The notes beneath the pieces were generated by a model. The model was not told where the DNA came from, ran no database searches, and was given only the letters and a program-made list of their open reading frames with translations. DNA of 64,000 nucleotides from Muribaculaceae bacterium (GTDB lineage Bacteria; Bacteroidota; Bacteroidia; Bacteroidales; Muribaculaceae): contig VSPM01000001.1 of the NCBI GenBank assembly GCA_009775365.1, positions 48,553 through 112,552 of the forward strand, in the 5' to 3' direction. The first letter of the stretch is position 1, and every line of letters begins with the position of its first letter. Positions 1 to 8,584 of the stretch are shown in pieces. The translations under genes were made by a program, and so were the position numbers.

Positions 1-10
1 AATCGGTTTT

Positions 11-65
11 TGATAGCGGCAACAACATTCGTTATATGCCGATTATGAATTGGTTGTTAATTTTG
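11..65 (+). promoter_or_regulatory. Copy of the susC promoter/operator leader
   Basis: A Bacteroidetes -7 box, TAATTTTG, lies at 58-65. The block TGATAGCG (11-18), then ACAACA and TTATAT, lies upstream. The same elements occur before susC at 5351-5405 with identical spacing: 47 bases from the start of TGATAGCG to the start of the -7 box in both. No good -33 TTTG is present in either copy, which fits an activator-dependent promoter. This suggests that 1 to about 92 is a duplicated or recombined susC leader. Confidence 0.6.
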
Positions 66-89
66 CTGCAGAAATTTTAACCAATACTA

Positions 90-1013
90 ACATATTGGGT
101 AGGCACAATTGCCGACGACGGCACATTTGTGGCCGATGCTGCCGGGCAGTATCCCCGCAATGTGGAATTGATGAGCAAGGATGGCTATGGGTTGCTTTCT
201 CCCACTATCTATCAGCATAACGGCAAGACCATAGCATTGGGAATAGTTCCCGACAAGATTTCAACGGAAGACAACTGCCGTCTCGGCTGGGCGCACACAT
301 ATTCCTTCCCTCGCGAATGGAGCCTGAGCGCAAGCGGCGAACTTATCCAGAAGCCATATGATGGCTTGCGCTCTCTTCGTTCTGACGTGGCATATTCGGG
401 TGCTGACGAAGAGATTTCCGGAGTCAAGGATCTGTCGCCGGTGTCGGGGCGAAGAATAGAATTGCTCGGCAGATTTGAAATTGGCGACTCTACATTCGGA
501 TTCAAATTCTTTAAAAGTGCTTCCGGACAGGCGTCGGTGTCTTATAACCGCTCGAGCAATGAACTCACGGTAGATTTTACAGGTCTTCGCCGGCTTGTTA
601 ACGACAACGGCAGCTATAATGGCATATACCGTTGCACACTTCCCGAGCGTCCGGAGGCCGGAAGCGAAATGCTTTTGAACGTGTTTATCGACGGCTCTAT
701 AGTTGACATATTTGTGAATGACCGCTGGGCTACCTCCATCCGGGTTTATCCGTCGGATGAAGATGCCGACGGAGTAGAGGCATTCTGCGACGGCACGGTA
801 AAAGCACGCGAGCTCAAAGCATGGAGACTCGATTCCGGCGGCGGAGCCGGAATCGGCTCAATCCCCGGTGATGAGGGGTTTCATTCCGACAAAGTGAATG
901 TAAGCGCAATCGACGGCACGTTGATTAAACATAATGAGAGAATGGCCGAGGCTCTCGACGGGCTTAAAAAAGGTGTGTATGTTGTGAACGGCTGTAAAGT
1001 GATTGTGAAATAA
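90..1013 (+). pseudogene. 5'-truncated GH32 fructanase with T9SS tail
   Basis: The open frame runs from the stop at 78-80. Its first recognisable GH32 residues are YWVGTIADDGTF at about 93-128; the best internal start is GTG at 129, giving 294 aa. It keeps the end of the beta-propeller and the beta-sandwich (FPREWSL, then a domain ending near residue 235). It lacks the N-terminal half with the family's WxNDPNG nucleophile, RDP and ECP motifs, so it cannot be a normal GH32 catalyst. The last 40 residues (KVNVSAIDGT to GLKKGVYVVNGCKVIVK) look like a type IX secretion C-terminal sorting domain, so the parent enzyme was probably exported by T9SS. The fragment begins where a susC start codon would lie after the copied leader, which implies a deletion or recombination junction near 90. 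Confidence 0.75.
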
Positions 1014-1056
1014 TTTCGGATTCGGATAGAAAAATCCATGTCAGGCATAATAATTG

Positions 1057-1087
1057 CGCCCGTCTTGCTCTTGAAGCGAGACGGGCG
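1057..1087 (+). terminator. Hairpin after GH32 fragment
   Basis: A 9-bp G+C-rich stem (CGCCCGTCT at 1057-1065 with AGACGGGCG at 1079-1087) follows the GH32 fragment. No strong T-run follows on either strand, so termination is likely but not certain. Confidence 0.5.
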
Positions 1088-1104
1088 TTGTGATATTGTG
1101 GCAT

Positions 1105-1529
1105 ATGGAGTTTACTTATTCCGGAATTAGAACCGAGGCGGATGTGTGGTGTCGTGAATTTTGCATAGGGTATGGCTACGGGCTGAAGCATGAGTACGTC
1201 TACAACGAGCGTGACCTTGGCATAGAGAAGGTGACATTCTTCTATGAGAATGACCAGTGGGTGCCTAATGCAAAGGGAGAATATGAATATGACGACGCCG
1301 ATAATATCGTCGACGAGGTGCTTTATTATCCTCTTGAAGGCGACTGGCAGCCGTATGCACACAATACTGCCACATGGGACAATATCAATCGCCAGGCAAG
1401 CATCGAAAGCCATGAGTGGAACGGCTTGGACTGGGTTGGTGTGGCAAAAGAGGACTTGAATATTATAATGATTATTCCGACAAACTCACTTATCTTGGCA
1501 GATGGTATTGGATCAAAGAAGAGAATTAG
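1105..1529 (+). pseudogene. Frameshifted YD-repeat-like fragment
   Basis: This fragment encodes aromatic and acidic YD-like repeats (EYVYNERD, GEYEYDDADN, WNGLDWVG), of the kind found in Bacteroidales surface proteins. Near 1460 the frame is lost by what looks like a 2-base (AT) insertion. The downstream frame resumes with NDYSDKLTYLGRWYWIKEEN and stops at 1527-1529, just before a strong terminator. No signal peptide or proper 5' end is present. It is therefore a 3' remnant, and because of the frameshift it reads through in frame into the next gene. The exact parent family is not recognised. Confidence 0.55.
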
Positions 1530-1532
1530 AGA

Positions 1533-1562
1533 GGCTTCCCAAAACCGGCGGGAAGCCTTTTT
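1533..1562 (+). terminator. Intrinsic terminator
   Basis: A perfect 8-bp stem (GGCTTCCC at 1533-1540 with GGGAAGCC at 1550-1557) is followed by a T5 run. It ends the YD-like fragment and separates it from the TPR-HTH gene, so the two should not be annotated as one protein. Confidence 0.85.
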
Positions 1563-1611
1563 GTTGGTATTTTGTTGGCGCATTCCCATTTTTTTATTAA
1601 CTTGCATCGAA

Positions 1612-2400
1612 ATGTTGGTAATAGCGTTCATACTGGTTCTTTCATGCCTGATTCCTGCCCCGGCAATGCGCGCGGAGGCAAGACAGCCCGATTATGCCAA
1701 GATGGCAGAGTCGCCGGCGAGAGATTTGTTCACTAAAGCCAATGAATATCAGCAGATGAACGATGTAGACACGGCTATGGCCTATTATCTCTATACCATA
1801 GGGGCTTTTGACATCAATTCATCAGAGGAGAATCAGCTTATTTGTGCCAAGGCATATAATGAATTCGGGAAGGCGTATTTTAATTTCGGTCATTATTCAA
1901 AAGCCTTCGACTCTTTTGCCAATGCCATTAAAATATGTGAGGCCAATGGTTTCAGCAGCCTTTTGCCTCATATCTATAATAATCTCGGAAGCATCTATTG
2001 CACATGGAACGACCGGGAGCAAGGTATTCATTATTTCCAGAAGGCATTTGAAATCACGGATTCTGCGTCACAGCCGGAATTATACCGCAAGCTTCTTATC
2101 AACATGATCGGCGCCGAGTGTGAGAATGCCAATGTCAAGGCGGGAGTAAACAGCAAATATGTTTCAAAGGTTATTAATGAGGCATATGGATGTAATTTCA
2201 GAGCGTTTATAAATGAAATCCGAATACGAGAGGCGCAACGCAGGCTGCTTGACACCGACAGGTATGGCAGTTTCACCATAAAGGCTATTGCCGAAAGCGT
2301 TGGCTATAAATCTCATGCCAACTTCATATTGTTGTTCAAGAAATATGTAGGCATCTCGCCCTCGCAATATCAGAAAATGGCAACAGAAGACAAAGAATAA
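1612..2400 (+). CDS. TPR-HTH (AraC-type) regulator with large internal deletion
   Basis: The protein is 262 aa from ATG 1612; the start is chosen because a signal-like segment (MLVIAFILVLSCLIP) begins there and a terminator lies just upstream. Residues 35-165 form TPR-like helices; residues 178-258 are an AraC-type helix-turn-helix (GVNSKYVSKVINEAYG, FTIKAIAESVGYKS). The intact relative at 26127-27755 (542 aa) has about 275 more residues between these parts, including further TPRs, a transmembrane helix and a linker. Here residue 165 or so jumps directly to the HTH. With an N-terminal export signal and no later membrane segment, the DNA-binding domain would lie on the wrong side of the membrane, so this is probably a defective in-frame deletion derivative. 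It ends 10 bases before the PUL sensor-regulator. Confidence 0.65.
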   Translation: MLVIAFILVLSCLIPAPAMRAEARQPDYAKMAESPARDLFTKANEYQQMNDVDTAMAYYLYTIGAFDINSSEENQLICAKAYNEFGKAYFNFGHYSKAFDSFANAIKICEANGFSSLLPHIYNNLGSIYCTWNDREQGIHYFQKAFEITDSASQPELYRKLLINMIGAECENANVKAGVNSKYVSKVINEAYGCNFRAFINEIRIREAQRRLLDTDRYGSFTIKAIAESVGYKSHANFILLFKKYVGISPSQYQKMATEDKE

Positions 2401-2410
2401 ATATGTTTCA

Positions 2411-5161
2411 ATGAAAAGAGTCTATTCATTTCGGGGTCTTATAGCTGTAGTGTTTTGCTTGTTTCTGACCGCAGGATGCGGAGGAAATACGGAAAAGAGA
2501 TACAGGATTGGAGTGTCGCAATGCAGCGGCGACTATTGGCGCGTGAAGATTAACGACGACATTATGCGGGAGCAGCTTCTGCATGACGACGTGGAGGTGG
2601 AATTTCGTAATGCCGATAGCGACAATAATAGGCAAATTAGCGATATACGTTATTTTATGGATAATGGCTTCGACCTGATAATGGTGTCGCCTAATGAGAC
2701 GGAAGAGCTCACCCCGATAGTGAAAGAGTCTTATGAAAAGGGCATCCCTGTTGTCACTTTCGACCGCCGCATTGATGGCGACTCATTCACGGCCCATATG
2801 GAGGTTGACAATTACGAGCTTGGAAAGTCTGTGGCCGGGTATGCACGCTCACACATTCAAAAGCCTTTGAGAGTAATAGAGATACAAGGCCCTACAAGCG
2901 CATCTCCTGCCCGAAGAAGGCATGAGGGATTTGCCGACGCTATGAAAGATTATGACGATTCAGAGATTCTTGCAAGTGTGTATGGCAACTGGGATGACGG
3001 GCTTTCCGAGTGTCTTGTCGATTCGCTGTTGAAAATATACCCCGAAACCAATCTGATATACGCCCACACCGACCATATGGGGATAGGGGCTTCGCGTGCC
3101 GTCCGGAAAAACGGGCGAAGGGATATAGCTGTTATGGGCATAGACGGGTTCCCCGAAATCGGCATCAAGGCGGTGAAAGACAGCGTGCTTACGGCATCAT
3201 TCCTTTATCCGTCAGAAGGAGAGCGGCTTTTGCGGATAGGCATGGCAATCCTTAAAGGGGAGCCATATGAGAAAATAACCCAGGTGCCTCCATTGTCGCC
3301 TATAGACTTGTCGAACGCCGACATACTTATTGCTCAAGAGAAGCTCCTCACCGGAGAAACCGAGAAAATCAACTTTCTTCGCGGGGCTCTTCATGAGTAT
3401 TGGATCAGGCATTCCGCCCAGACAATGCTTCTGTATGCTTTCGTCATAATCCTTGTTCTTCTGGCAGGGGTATTGTTCCTTCTCCTGAGGGCTGTAAATG
3501 TGCATAAGCGCCATAAGGGGGTTCTATTGCAGAAAAATACTCAGCTTGAAGAAGAGAAGGAGAAACAGCAGGAACTTTACGACAGGCTCAGAGAGGCCAC
3601 GCAATCGAAACTTATGTTCTACACTAATGTGTCGCACGACTTGCGCACTCCGCTCACTCTTATTTCTGGCCCTGTGGAGGAGGTGGCCAGGGATGAATCC
3701 CTCAGCCGGCGCGACAGGCAATTGATGCAGATTGCTCAGAAGAATGTGAGCATTCTCCGGAGGCTTATCGACCAGATTCTTGACTTCAGGAAGTATGAGA
3801 ACAACAAGACCGACCTTCATCTCTCGGAGGTGGATTTCCCTGCCCTGCTGAGAGAATGGGCCGAGGCGTTCAAAGAGGCGGCCAATAAGCGCGACATTCG
3901 TCTCGCGGTTAATATTGCGCCTGTGGCCGACCCGTATGTGGGTGTTGACGTGGAGAAAATGGAGCGTGTGTTTTTCAATCTTATGAGCAACGCTTTCAAG
4001 CACACTCCCGACAACGGAAAGATAAGCGTGGCGTATGTTTCAGACGGCACGAAATTCACTTTTTCTGTAAAAGACAATGGCGAGGGTATTTCAGAGGAGG
4101 ATTGCCGTCATATTTTCGACCGTTTCTTTCAGGCTGATAAAGTCAATCCCAAGGGTTCCGGAATAGGTCTTGCTTTGACAAAAGCGTTTGTCGAGCTTCA
4201 CGGCGGGGAAATTTCTGTTGACAGTGAGAAAGGGAAGGGGAGTGAATTCAAGGTGGCTCTCCCGGTGCGTCATTGCGGCAACAAGGTGGAAGCCCCACAA
4301 TCGAGAATCACATCGTCAGACATAGACATAGAATTGTCGCCTATAGAAAAAGATGGAGAGGAGTTTGACTCTAAAAAGCCGTTGCTGCTCGTTGTGGACG
4401 ACAACAGAGACATACATAAACTTATAGGCGCTCTTTTGGGTGCAGATTATAATGTGATATATGCCTCTGACGGGCAGCAGGGTGTGAAGATGGCCGTGAA
4501 ATATGTGCCGGACCTCGTGGTTTGCGACGTGATGATGCCCGTGATGGACGGCATGGAATGTGTGAAACGCATAAAAAGCGAGATCACCACATCCCATATT
4601 CCTGTGCTTATGCTCACGGCATGTTCTCTCGACGAGCAGCGTGTGGAGGGGTATGACAACGGCGCCGACGGATACCTCCCCAAGCCATTTGGGGGAGATG
4701 TGCTTGCATCGCGATGCCGCAATCTCCTCATGAACAGAAAAAGGATAAAGAGCATCTATGGAAAAAGCGCTATTGCGGAGAATGAAAAGGATGGCAAGGG
4801 CCGCGCTATCCCCCGCACAAAAGTGGCTCCCAACGATGTGGAAAGTGATTTCTACACACGATTCATGAAGATTGTGGAGAGCCGTATGTCTGACCCGAAA
4901 CTGAGCATCGAGGAGATTGCCGGTGAAATGGGGTTGAGCCAGTCGCAGTTCACGAGGAAAATAAAGGCTCTTGCAAACTACACTCCGGTCGAGATTATCC
5001 GCACAGTGAGGCTTCAAAGGGCAAAGACAATTCTCAGCTCCACCGAAAAGACCGTGAGCGAGATCTCTTTTGAGGTCGGATTCACGTCGCTTGCGTATTT
5101 CTCTAAATGCTATAAGGAGGAGTTCGGAGAGTCGCCATCCGCCATAAGAGGGAAGAAGTGA
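2411..5161 (+). CDS. Hybrid two-component regulator with periplasmic sugar-binding sensor
   Basis: A single 916-aa protein combines sensor, kinase and transcription factor, as is usual for Bacteroidetes PULs. In order: signal/lipobox-like segment (LTAGC, about 1-23); LacI-type periplasmic-binding domain (30-315); transmembrane helix (338-361); coiled coil (370-400); HisKA with His409 in FYTNVSHDLRTP; HATPase with N524 and DNGEG (555-559); receiver with D663/D664, phosphoacceptor D706 and K758; and AraC-type HTH (810-916). The architecture matches the fructose-sensing BT1754 of B. thetaiotaomicron, and the neighbouring GH32, SusC and SusD support a fructan inducer. It likely activates the susC promoter at 5351-5405. 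The ligand is inferred, not read from the sequence. Confidence 0.88.
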   Translation: MKRVYSFRGLIAVVFCLFLTAGCGGNTEKRYRIGVSQCSGDYWRVKINDDIMREQLLHDDVEVEFRNADSDNNRQISDIRYFMDNGFDLIMVSPNETEELTPIVKESYEKGIPVVTFDRRIDGDSFTAHMEVDNYELGKSVAGYARSHIQKPLRVIEIQGPTSASPARRRHEGFADAMKDYDDSEILASVYGNWDDGLSECLVDSLLKIYPETNLIYAHTDHMGIGASRAVRKNGRRDIAVMGIDGFPEIGIKAVKDSVLTASFLYPSEGERLLRIGMAILKGEPYEKITQVPPLSPIDLSNADILIAQEKLLTGETEKINFLRGALHEYWIRHSAQTMLLYAFVIILVLLAGVLFLLLRAVNVHKRHKGVLLQKNTQLEEEKEKQQELYDRLREATQSKLMFYTNVSHDLRTPLTLISGPVEEVARDESLSRRDRQLMQIAQKNVSILRRLIDQILDFRKYENNKTDLHLSEVDFPALLREWAEAFKEAANKRDIRLAVNIAPVADPYVGVDVEKMERVFFNLMSNAFKHTPDNGKISVAYVSDGTKFTFSVKDNGEGISEEDCRHIFDRFFQADKVNPKGSGIGLALTKAFVELHGGEISVDSEKGKGSEFKVALPVRHCGNKVEAPQSRITSSDIDIELSPIEKDGEEFDSKKPLLLVVDDNRDIHKLIGALLGADYNVIYASDGQQGVKMAVKYVPDLVVCDVMMPVMDGMECVKRIKSEITTSHIPVLMLTACSLDEQRVEGYDNGADGYLPKPFGGDVLASRCRNLLMNRKRIKSIYGKSAIAENEKDGKGRAIPRTKVAPNDVESDFYTRFMKIVESRMSDPKLSIEEIAGEMGLSQSQFTRKIKALANYTPVEIIRTVRLQRAKTILSSTEKTVSEISFEVGFTSLAYFSKCYKEEFGESPSAIRGKK

Positions 5162-5230
5162 GCGCCGCCCGCCTGTAGGTGTGCGTGGCTATAAAAAATT
5201 GGTCGTCATTATAACAAATGTTGATAATAT

Positions 5231-5269
5231 AAAATGCAAACTGCTGAGGTTACGTGGTTTGCATTTTTA
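5231..5269 (+). terminator. Intrinsic terminator after the hybrid sensor gene
   Basis: An 11-bp A+T-rich stem (AAAATGCAAAC at 5231-5241 with GTTTGCATTTT at 5257-5267) runs into a T5 tract. It isolates the regulator gene from the susC transcript. Confidence 0.75.
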
Positions 5270-5350
5270 TATAAATCCGAATGGCGGTTCAGGCAGGCGA
5301 TTATAAAAAAATCCGCAATGGTTTTAACAATAAAGGAGTCGGGTAAATTA

Positions 5351-5405
5351 TGATAGCGTAGACAACAAATATTATATCACGCCCGTACGCACGGCATTAA
5401 CTTTG
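5351..5405 (+). promoter_or_regulatory. susC promoter with candidate HTCS operator
   Basis: The -7 box TAACTTTG is at 5398-5405, 33 bases before the susC ATG. No -33 TTTG is seen; instead TGATAGCG/ACAACA/TTATAT occupies 5351-5376, where an activator would bind. The arrangement repeats at 11-65 with the same spacing. It is a good candidate binding site for the hybrid sensor-regulator, by inference from conservation and position. Confidence 0.6.
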
Positions 5406-5437
5406 CAGCAGATAATTTAACTAAAACAAACAATAAC

Positions 5438-8400
5438 ATGAAAAAAGGAATCCTCAGCGCATTGATGCTTCTGATTATGGCAATCACGGCGCATGCACAG
5501 GAAATCACTGTGCAAGGGACGGTAATTTCACGGGCTGACGATGAGCCGCTGATCGGGGCCACAGTTCAGTGTGAAGTCACCAAACAAGGTGTGGCCACCG
5601 ATATCGATGGCGGGTTTAGCCTCACAGTTCCTGATGGCTCGGTTCTTAAAATCTCTTATGTGGGCTATCAGACAGTGGAAGTGAAGGCGGAGCCTCAGAT
5701 GACTATCTATATGGATGAAGACGCCGGTCTTCTCGACGAGCTTGTGGTGGTGGGTTATCAGACCGTCCGCAAGGCCGACCTCACCGGAGCGGTGTCGGTG
5801 GTTTCAACCAAGTCGCTTGAAACCTCGTCAGACAGCGACCCCATGCGCGCTCTGCAAGGCAAGGTTCCGGGAATGACAGTTACAGCAAACGGTTCGCCCG
5901 CAGGCACCGGCTCGGTCAGAATCCGTGGTATCGGCTCTTTCAATGCGTCACAAGACCCTCTCTTTGTAATTGACGGCGTGCCCACCACAGCCACTCTGAA
6001 TTCTCTCAACATGAACGACATTGAGAGTATGCAGGTGCTTAAAGACGCAGCCTCAGCTTCAATCTATGGTTCGCGTGCGGCCAACGGCGTGATCATCATC
6101 ACCACGAAGAAGGGTAAGAACTCCGGGAAGGTGAATGTGAGCTTCTCTGCCAATTTCACTACACAGTTCTATTCTTCTCAATCGAAGATGAAGCTCCTCA
6201 ACACTCCGGAATATGCAAAGGCGATGGCTCAGGCAGCGCTCAACGACGGCCTTGACCCTGTGGCCTATGCTTCAAGCTACGGCCTTAACCTTAATGCTGC
6301 AAGCGGCTATCCAATCTCTGTTTATAATATTGCCACCGGCCAGTATCAGGACTACACTGTGAACGGCTATTACGACGGCTATATCAATAACAAGCGCACA
6401 ATGCTTATGTCTAACACCGACTGGCTTGACGAAATTTCACGCACAGGCTTCTCTCAGCATTATGACGCTTCGGTTTCTACCGCTTCCGACAAGGGCACGG
6501 CATTCTTCTCTATCGGTTATAAGAGAACCGACGGTATCCTCAAATATACAAACTTCGAGAATATCGCCGCCCGTATGAATGCTTCTTACAATATCTCTCC
6601 GGTTGTGACAGTAGGCGAGAATTTTACTCTTACATATACTGACCAGGTTGACTGCCAGCCGTTGGAGAATGCGCTGAAGATGCCGTCGTCAGTGCCTGTG
6701 TTTGAAACTGACGGCACAACATATGCCGGCCCTGTAGGGAGCATGGCCGACCGCCAGAACCCTCTCCGCGAACTCGCTTTCAATAAAGACAACGCCCTGA
6801 ATGTGTGGAGGCTTTTCGGAAATGCGTATATCGACATCAAGCCGGTGAATGGCCTGGTGCTTCGTTCAAACTTCGGTCTTGACTATGATGCCGCTTTCAT
6901 CCATTCCTACAACTACACTTTCCATAGCGACATCGTCAATAACGACACCAACTCCACCACGCTTTCGCAGGCAAACGACTCAAAGTGGACTTGGACTAAC
7001 ACTGCCAATTATAATTTCAATCTCTGGAACGACCATAATTTCACTGTGCTTGCCGGCATGGAGATGTTCCGCCAGAGCCGCATAGATTTCTCGGCCTACA
7101 ACGAGAACTATGACATTGAAACTCCCGATTATATGTATCCCGATGCCTCATCAGGCGTTGAACGTGCCACAGGCAATAAGTCGGCCTACGCCCTTGTTTC
7201 ATTCTTCGGCAAGATTGACTATAACTGGCGCGACCTCCTTCTTGCGTCGTTCACAATCCGCCATGACGGATCATCGCGTTTCGGCAGCAACAACCGCTAC
7301 GGCACATTCCCTGCCGCCACTCTCGGCTATCGCCTTTCAGAAAACATCAACAAGTCGTGGCTCGACGACCTCAAGATTCGTCTCTCATGGGGCAAGACCG
7401 GTAACCAGGCCATCTCCAACACCGCCCGCTACGCTCTTTATGTGGCAGACTATGGCAGCGACCGCGTGACGTCTACCGCCTACGACCTCCTTCTCCAGCA
7501 GAGCGGCATATTCCCCTCAGGTTATTATGCAAGCCAGACCGCAAACCCGAATTTGAAATGGGAGACCACAATCCAGTATAATGCCGGCATCGACTACGGT
7601 TTCCTTGGCAATCGCCTCACCGGCACATTCGACGCCTACATCAAGGATGTGAAAGACATGCTTATCATCCCTGCCTATCTCGGCTCTATGGGTGAGGGTG
7701 GCGCCTCATGGCTCAACGGCTCGTCGCTTCGCAACTGGGGTATGGAATTCCAGGTTGGATGGCGTGATGAACTTGCGTGCGGCTTCGGCTACAAGGCGGC
7801 GCTTAACTTCGATTTCTTCCGCAATCGCGTGACATATCTTCCTTCCACCACAACCGGCTCATATGTGCACACCACAACCGAAAACCTCGTTCAGTCGCGT
7901 CGTCCGTTCGGCTCAATCGTGGGCTATGTGTTCGACGGCCTGTTCCAGAGCCAGGAAGAGGTGCTTGCCTATGGTCAGGACAACGCCCGTGTGGGCGGCA
8001 TGAAATATGCCGACCTTAATGGCGACGGCAAAATCACCGCTGATGACCAGACCTGGATTTTCAATCCGGTGCCCGATCTTTCGTTTGGCCTGAATGTAGA
8101 GCTCAGCTATAAGAATTTCGATTTCCAGATGTTCTGGCAGGGTGTGCTCGGACAGGATGTCTACAACAATCAGAAATTCCAGAACGACTTCTGGAGCGTG
8201 ACCGATGCCGGCAGCAACAAGGGTGTGCGTGTGCTCGACGCATGGCTGCCGAATGTGAACGCATCGTCTACAATCCCGATGCTCACCACCAACAACAAGG
8301 GCGACGAGGGGCGCGCGTCATCATACTTTGTGGAAAACGGCTCTTACGCCAAGCTCCGCACCCTGCAGATCGGCTATAACCTTCCTGAAAACGTGCTGTC

Positions 8401-8554
8401 GAAACTTCGCATGAGCAAGGCGAGAGTGTATGTGTCAGGCCAGAACCTTCTCACCATCAAGAGCAGCAGCCTCACATGCACCGACCCTGAGAATCCCAAC
8501 TGGGCATATCCTATCCCGACCTCGCTCTCTTTCGGCTTGCAGGTAGATTTCTAA
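5438..8554 (+). CDS. SusC-like TonB-dependent outer-membrane oligosaccharide transporter
   Basis: The 1038-aa protein is the TonB-dependent channel of the PUL. The signal peptide is MKKGILSALMLLIMAITAHA (1-20). A carboxypeptidase-regulatory-like domain covers 23-92, a TonB-box-like segment (DELVVVGYQ) 100-108, the plug about 110-225 (GAVSVVS, RIRGIGSFNASQDPLFVIDGVP, KDAASASIYGSRAANGVIIITTK), and the 22-strand barrel follows to a terminal aromatic (FGLQVDF). With the SusD-like lipoprotein, which starts 30 bases downstream, it should import fructo-oligosaccharides released at the surface by the GH32. Length and motifs are typical for the family. The start is supported by the A-rich leader and the -7 box 33 bases upstream. 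Confidence 0.95.
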   Translation: MKKGILSALMLLIMAITAHAQEITVQGTVISRADDEPLIGATVQCEVTKQGVATDIDGGFSLTVPDGSVLKISYVGYQTVEVKAEPQMTIYMDEDAGLLDELVVVGYQTVRKADLTGAVSVVSTKSLETSSDSDPMRALQGKVPGMTVTANGSPAGTGSVRIRGIGSFNASQDPLFVIDGVPTTATLNSLNMNDIESMQVLKDAASASIYGSRAANGVIIITTKKGKNSGKVNVSFSANFTTQFYSSQSKMKLLNTPEYAKAMAQAALNDGLDPVAYASSYGLNLNAASGYPISVYNIATGQYQDYTVNGYYDGYINNKRTMLMSNTDWLDEISRTGFSQHYDASVSTASDKGTAFFSIGYKRTDGILKYTNFENIAARMNASYNISPVVTVGENFTLTYTDQVDCQPLENALKMPSSVPVFETDGTTYAGPVGSMADRQNPLRELAFNKDNALNVWRLFGNAYIDIKPVNGLVLRSNFGLDYDAAFIHSYNYTFHSDIVNNDTNSTTLSQANDSKWTWTNTANYNFNLWNDHNFTVLAGMEMFRQSRIDFSAYNENYDIETPDYMYPDASSGVERATGNKSAYALVSFFGKIDYNWRDLLLASFTIRHDGSSRFGSNNRYGTFPAATLGYRLSENINKSWLDDLKIRLSWGKTGNQAISNTARYALYVADYGSDRVTSTAYDLLLQQSGIFPSGYYASQTANPNLKWETTIQYNAGIDYGFLGNRLTGTFDAYIKDVKDMLIIPAYLGSMGEGGASWLNGSSLRNWGMEFQVGWRDELACGFGYKAALNFDFFRNRVTYLPSTTTGSYVHTTTENLVQSRRPFGSIVGYVFDGLFQSQEEVLAYGQDNARVGGMKYADLNGDGKITADDQTWIFNPVPDLSFGLNVELSYKNFDFQMFWQGVLGQDVYNNQKFQNDFWSVTDAGSNKGVRVLDAWLPNVNASSTIPMLTTNNKGDEGRASSYFVENGSYAKLRTLQIGYNLPENVLSKLRMSKARVYVSGQNLLTIKSSSLTCTDPENPNWAYPIPTSLSFGLQVDF

Positions 8555-8584
8555 AACATGAACTTTCCTAAAAAACAGATAACA

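Noticed and set aside
1090..2400. Single 436-residue open frame
   Set aside because: It joins a frameshifted YD-like fragment to the TPR-HTH gene across a strong terminator at 1533-1562. The two parts are unrelated and a proper start exists at 1612.
4316..5017. 233-residue open frame on the minus strand
   Set aside because: Antisense to the receiver and HTH domains of the hybrid sensor; no family features.
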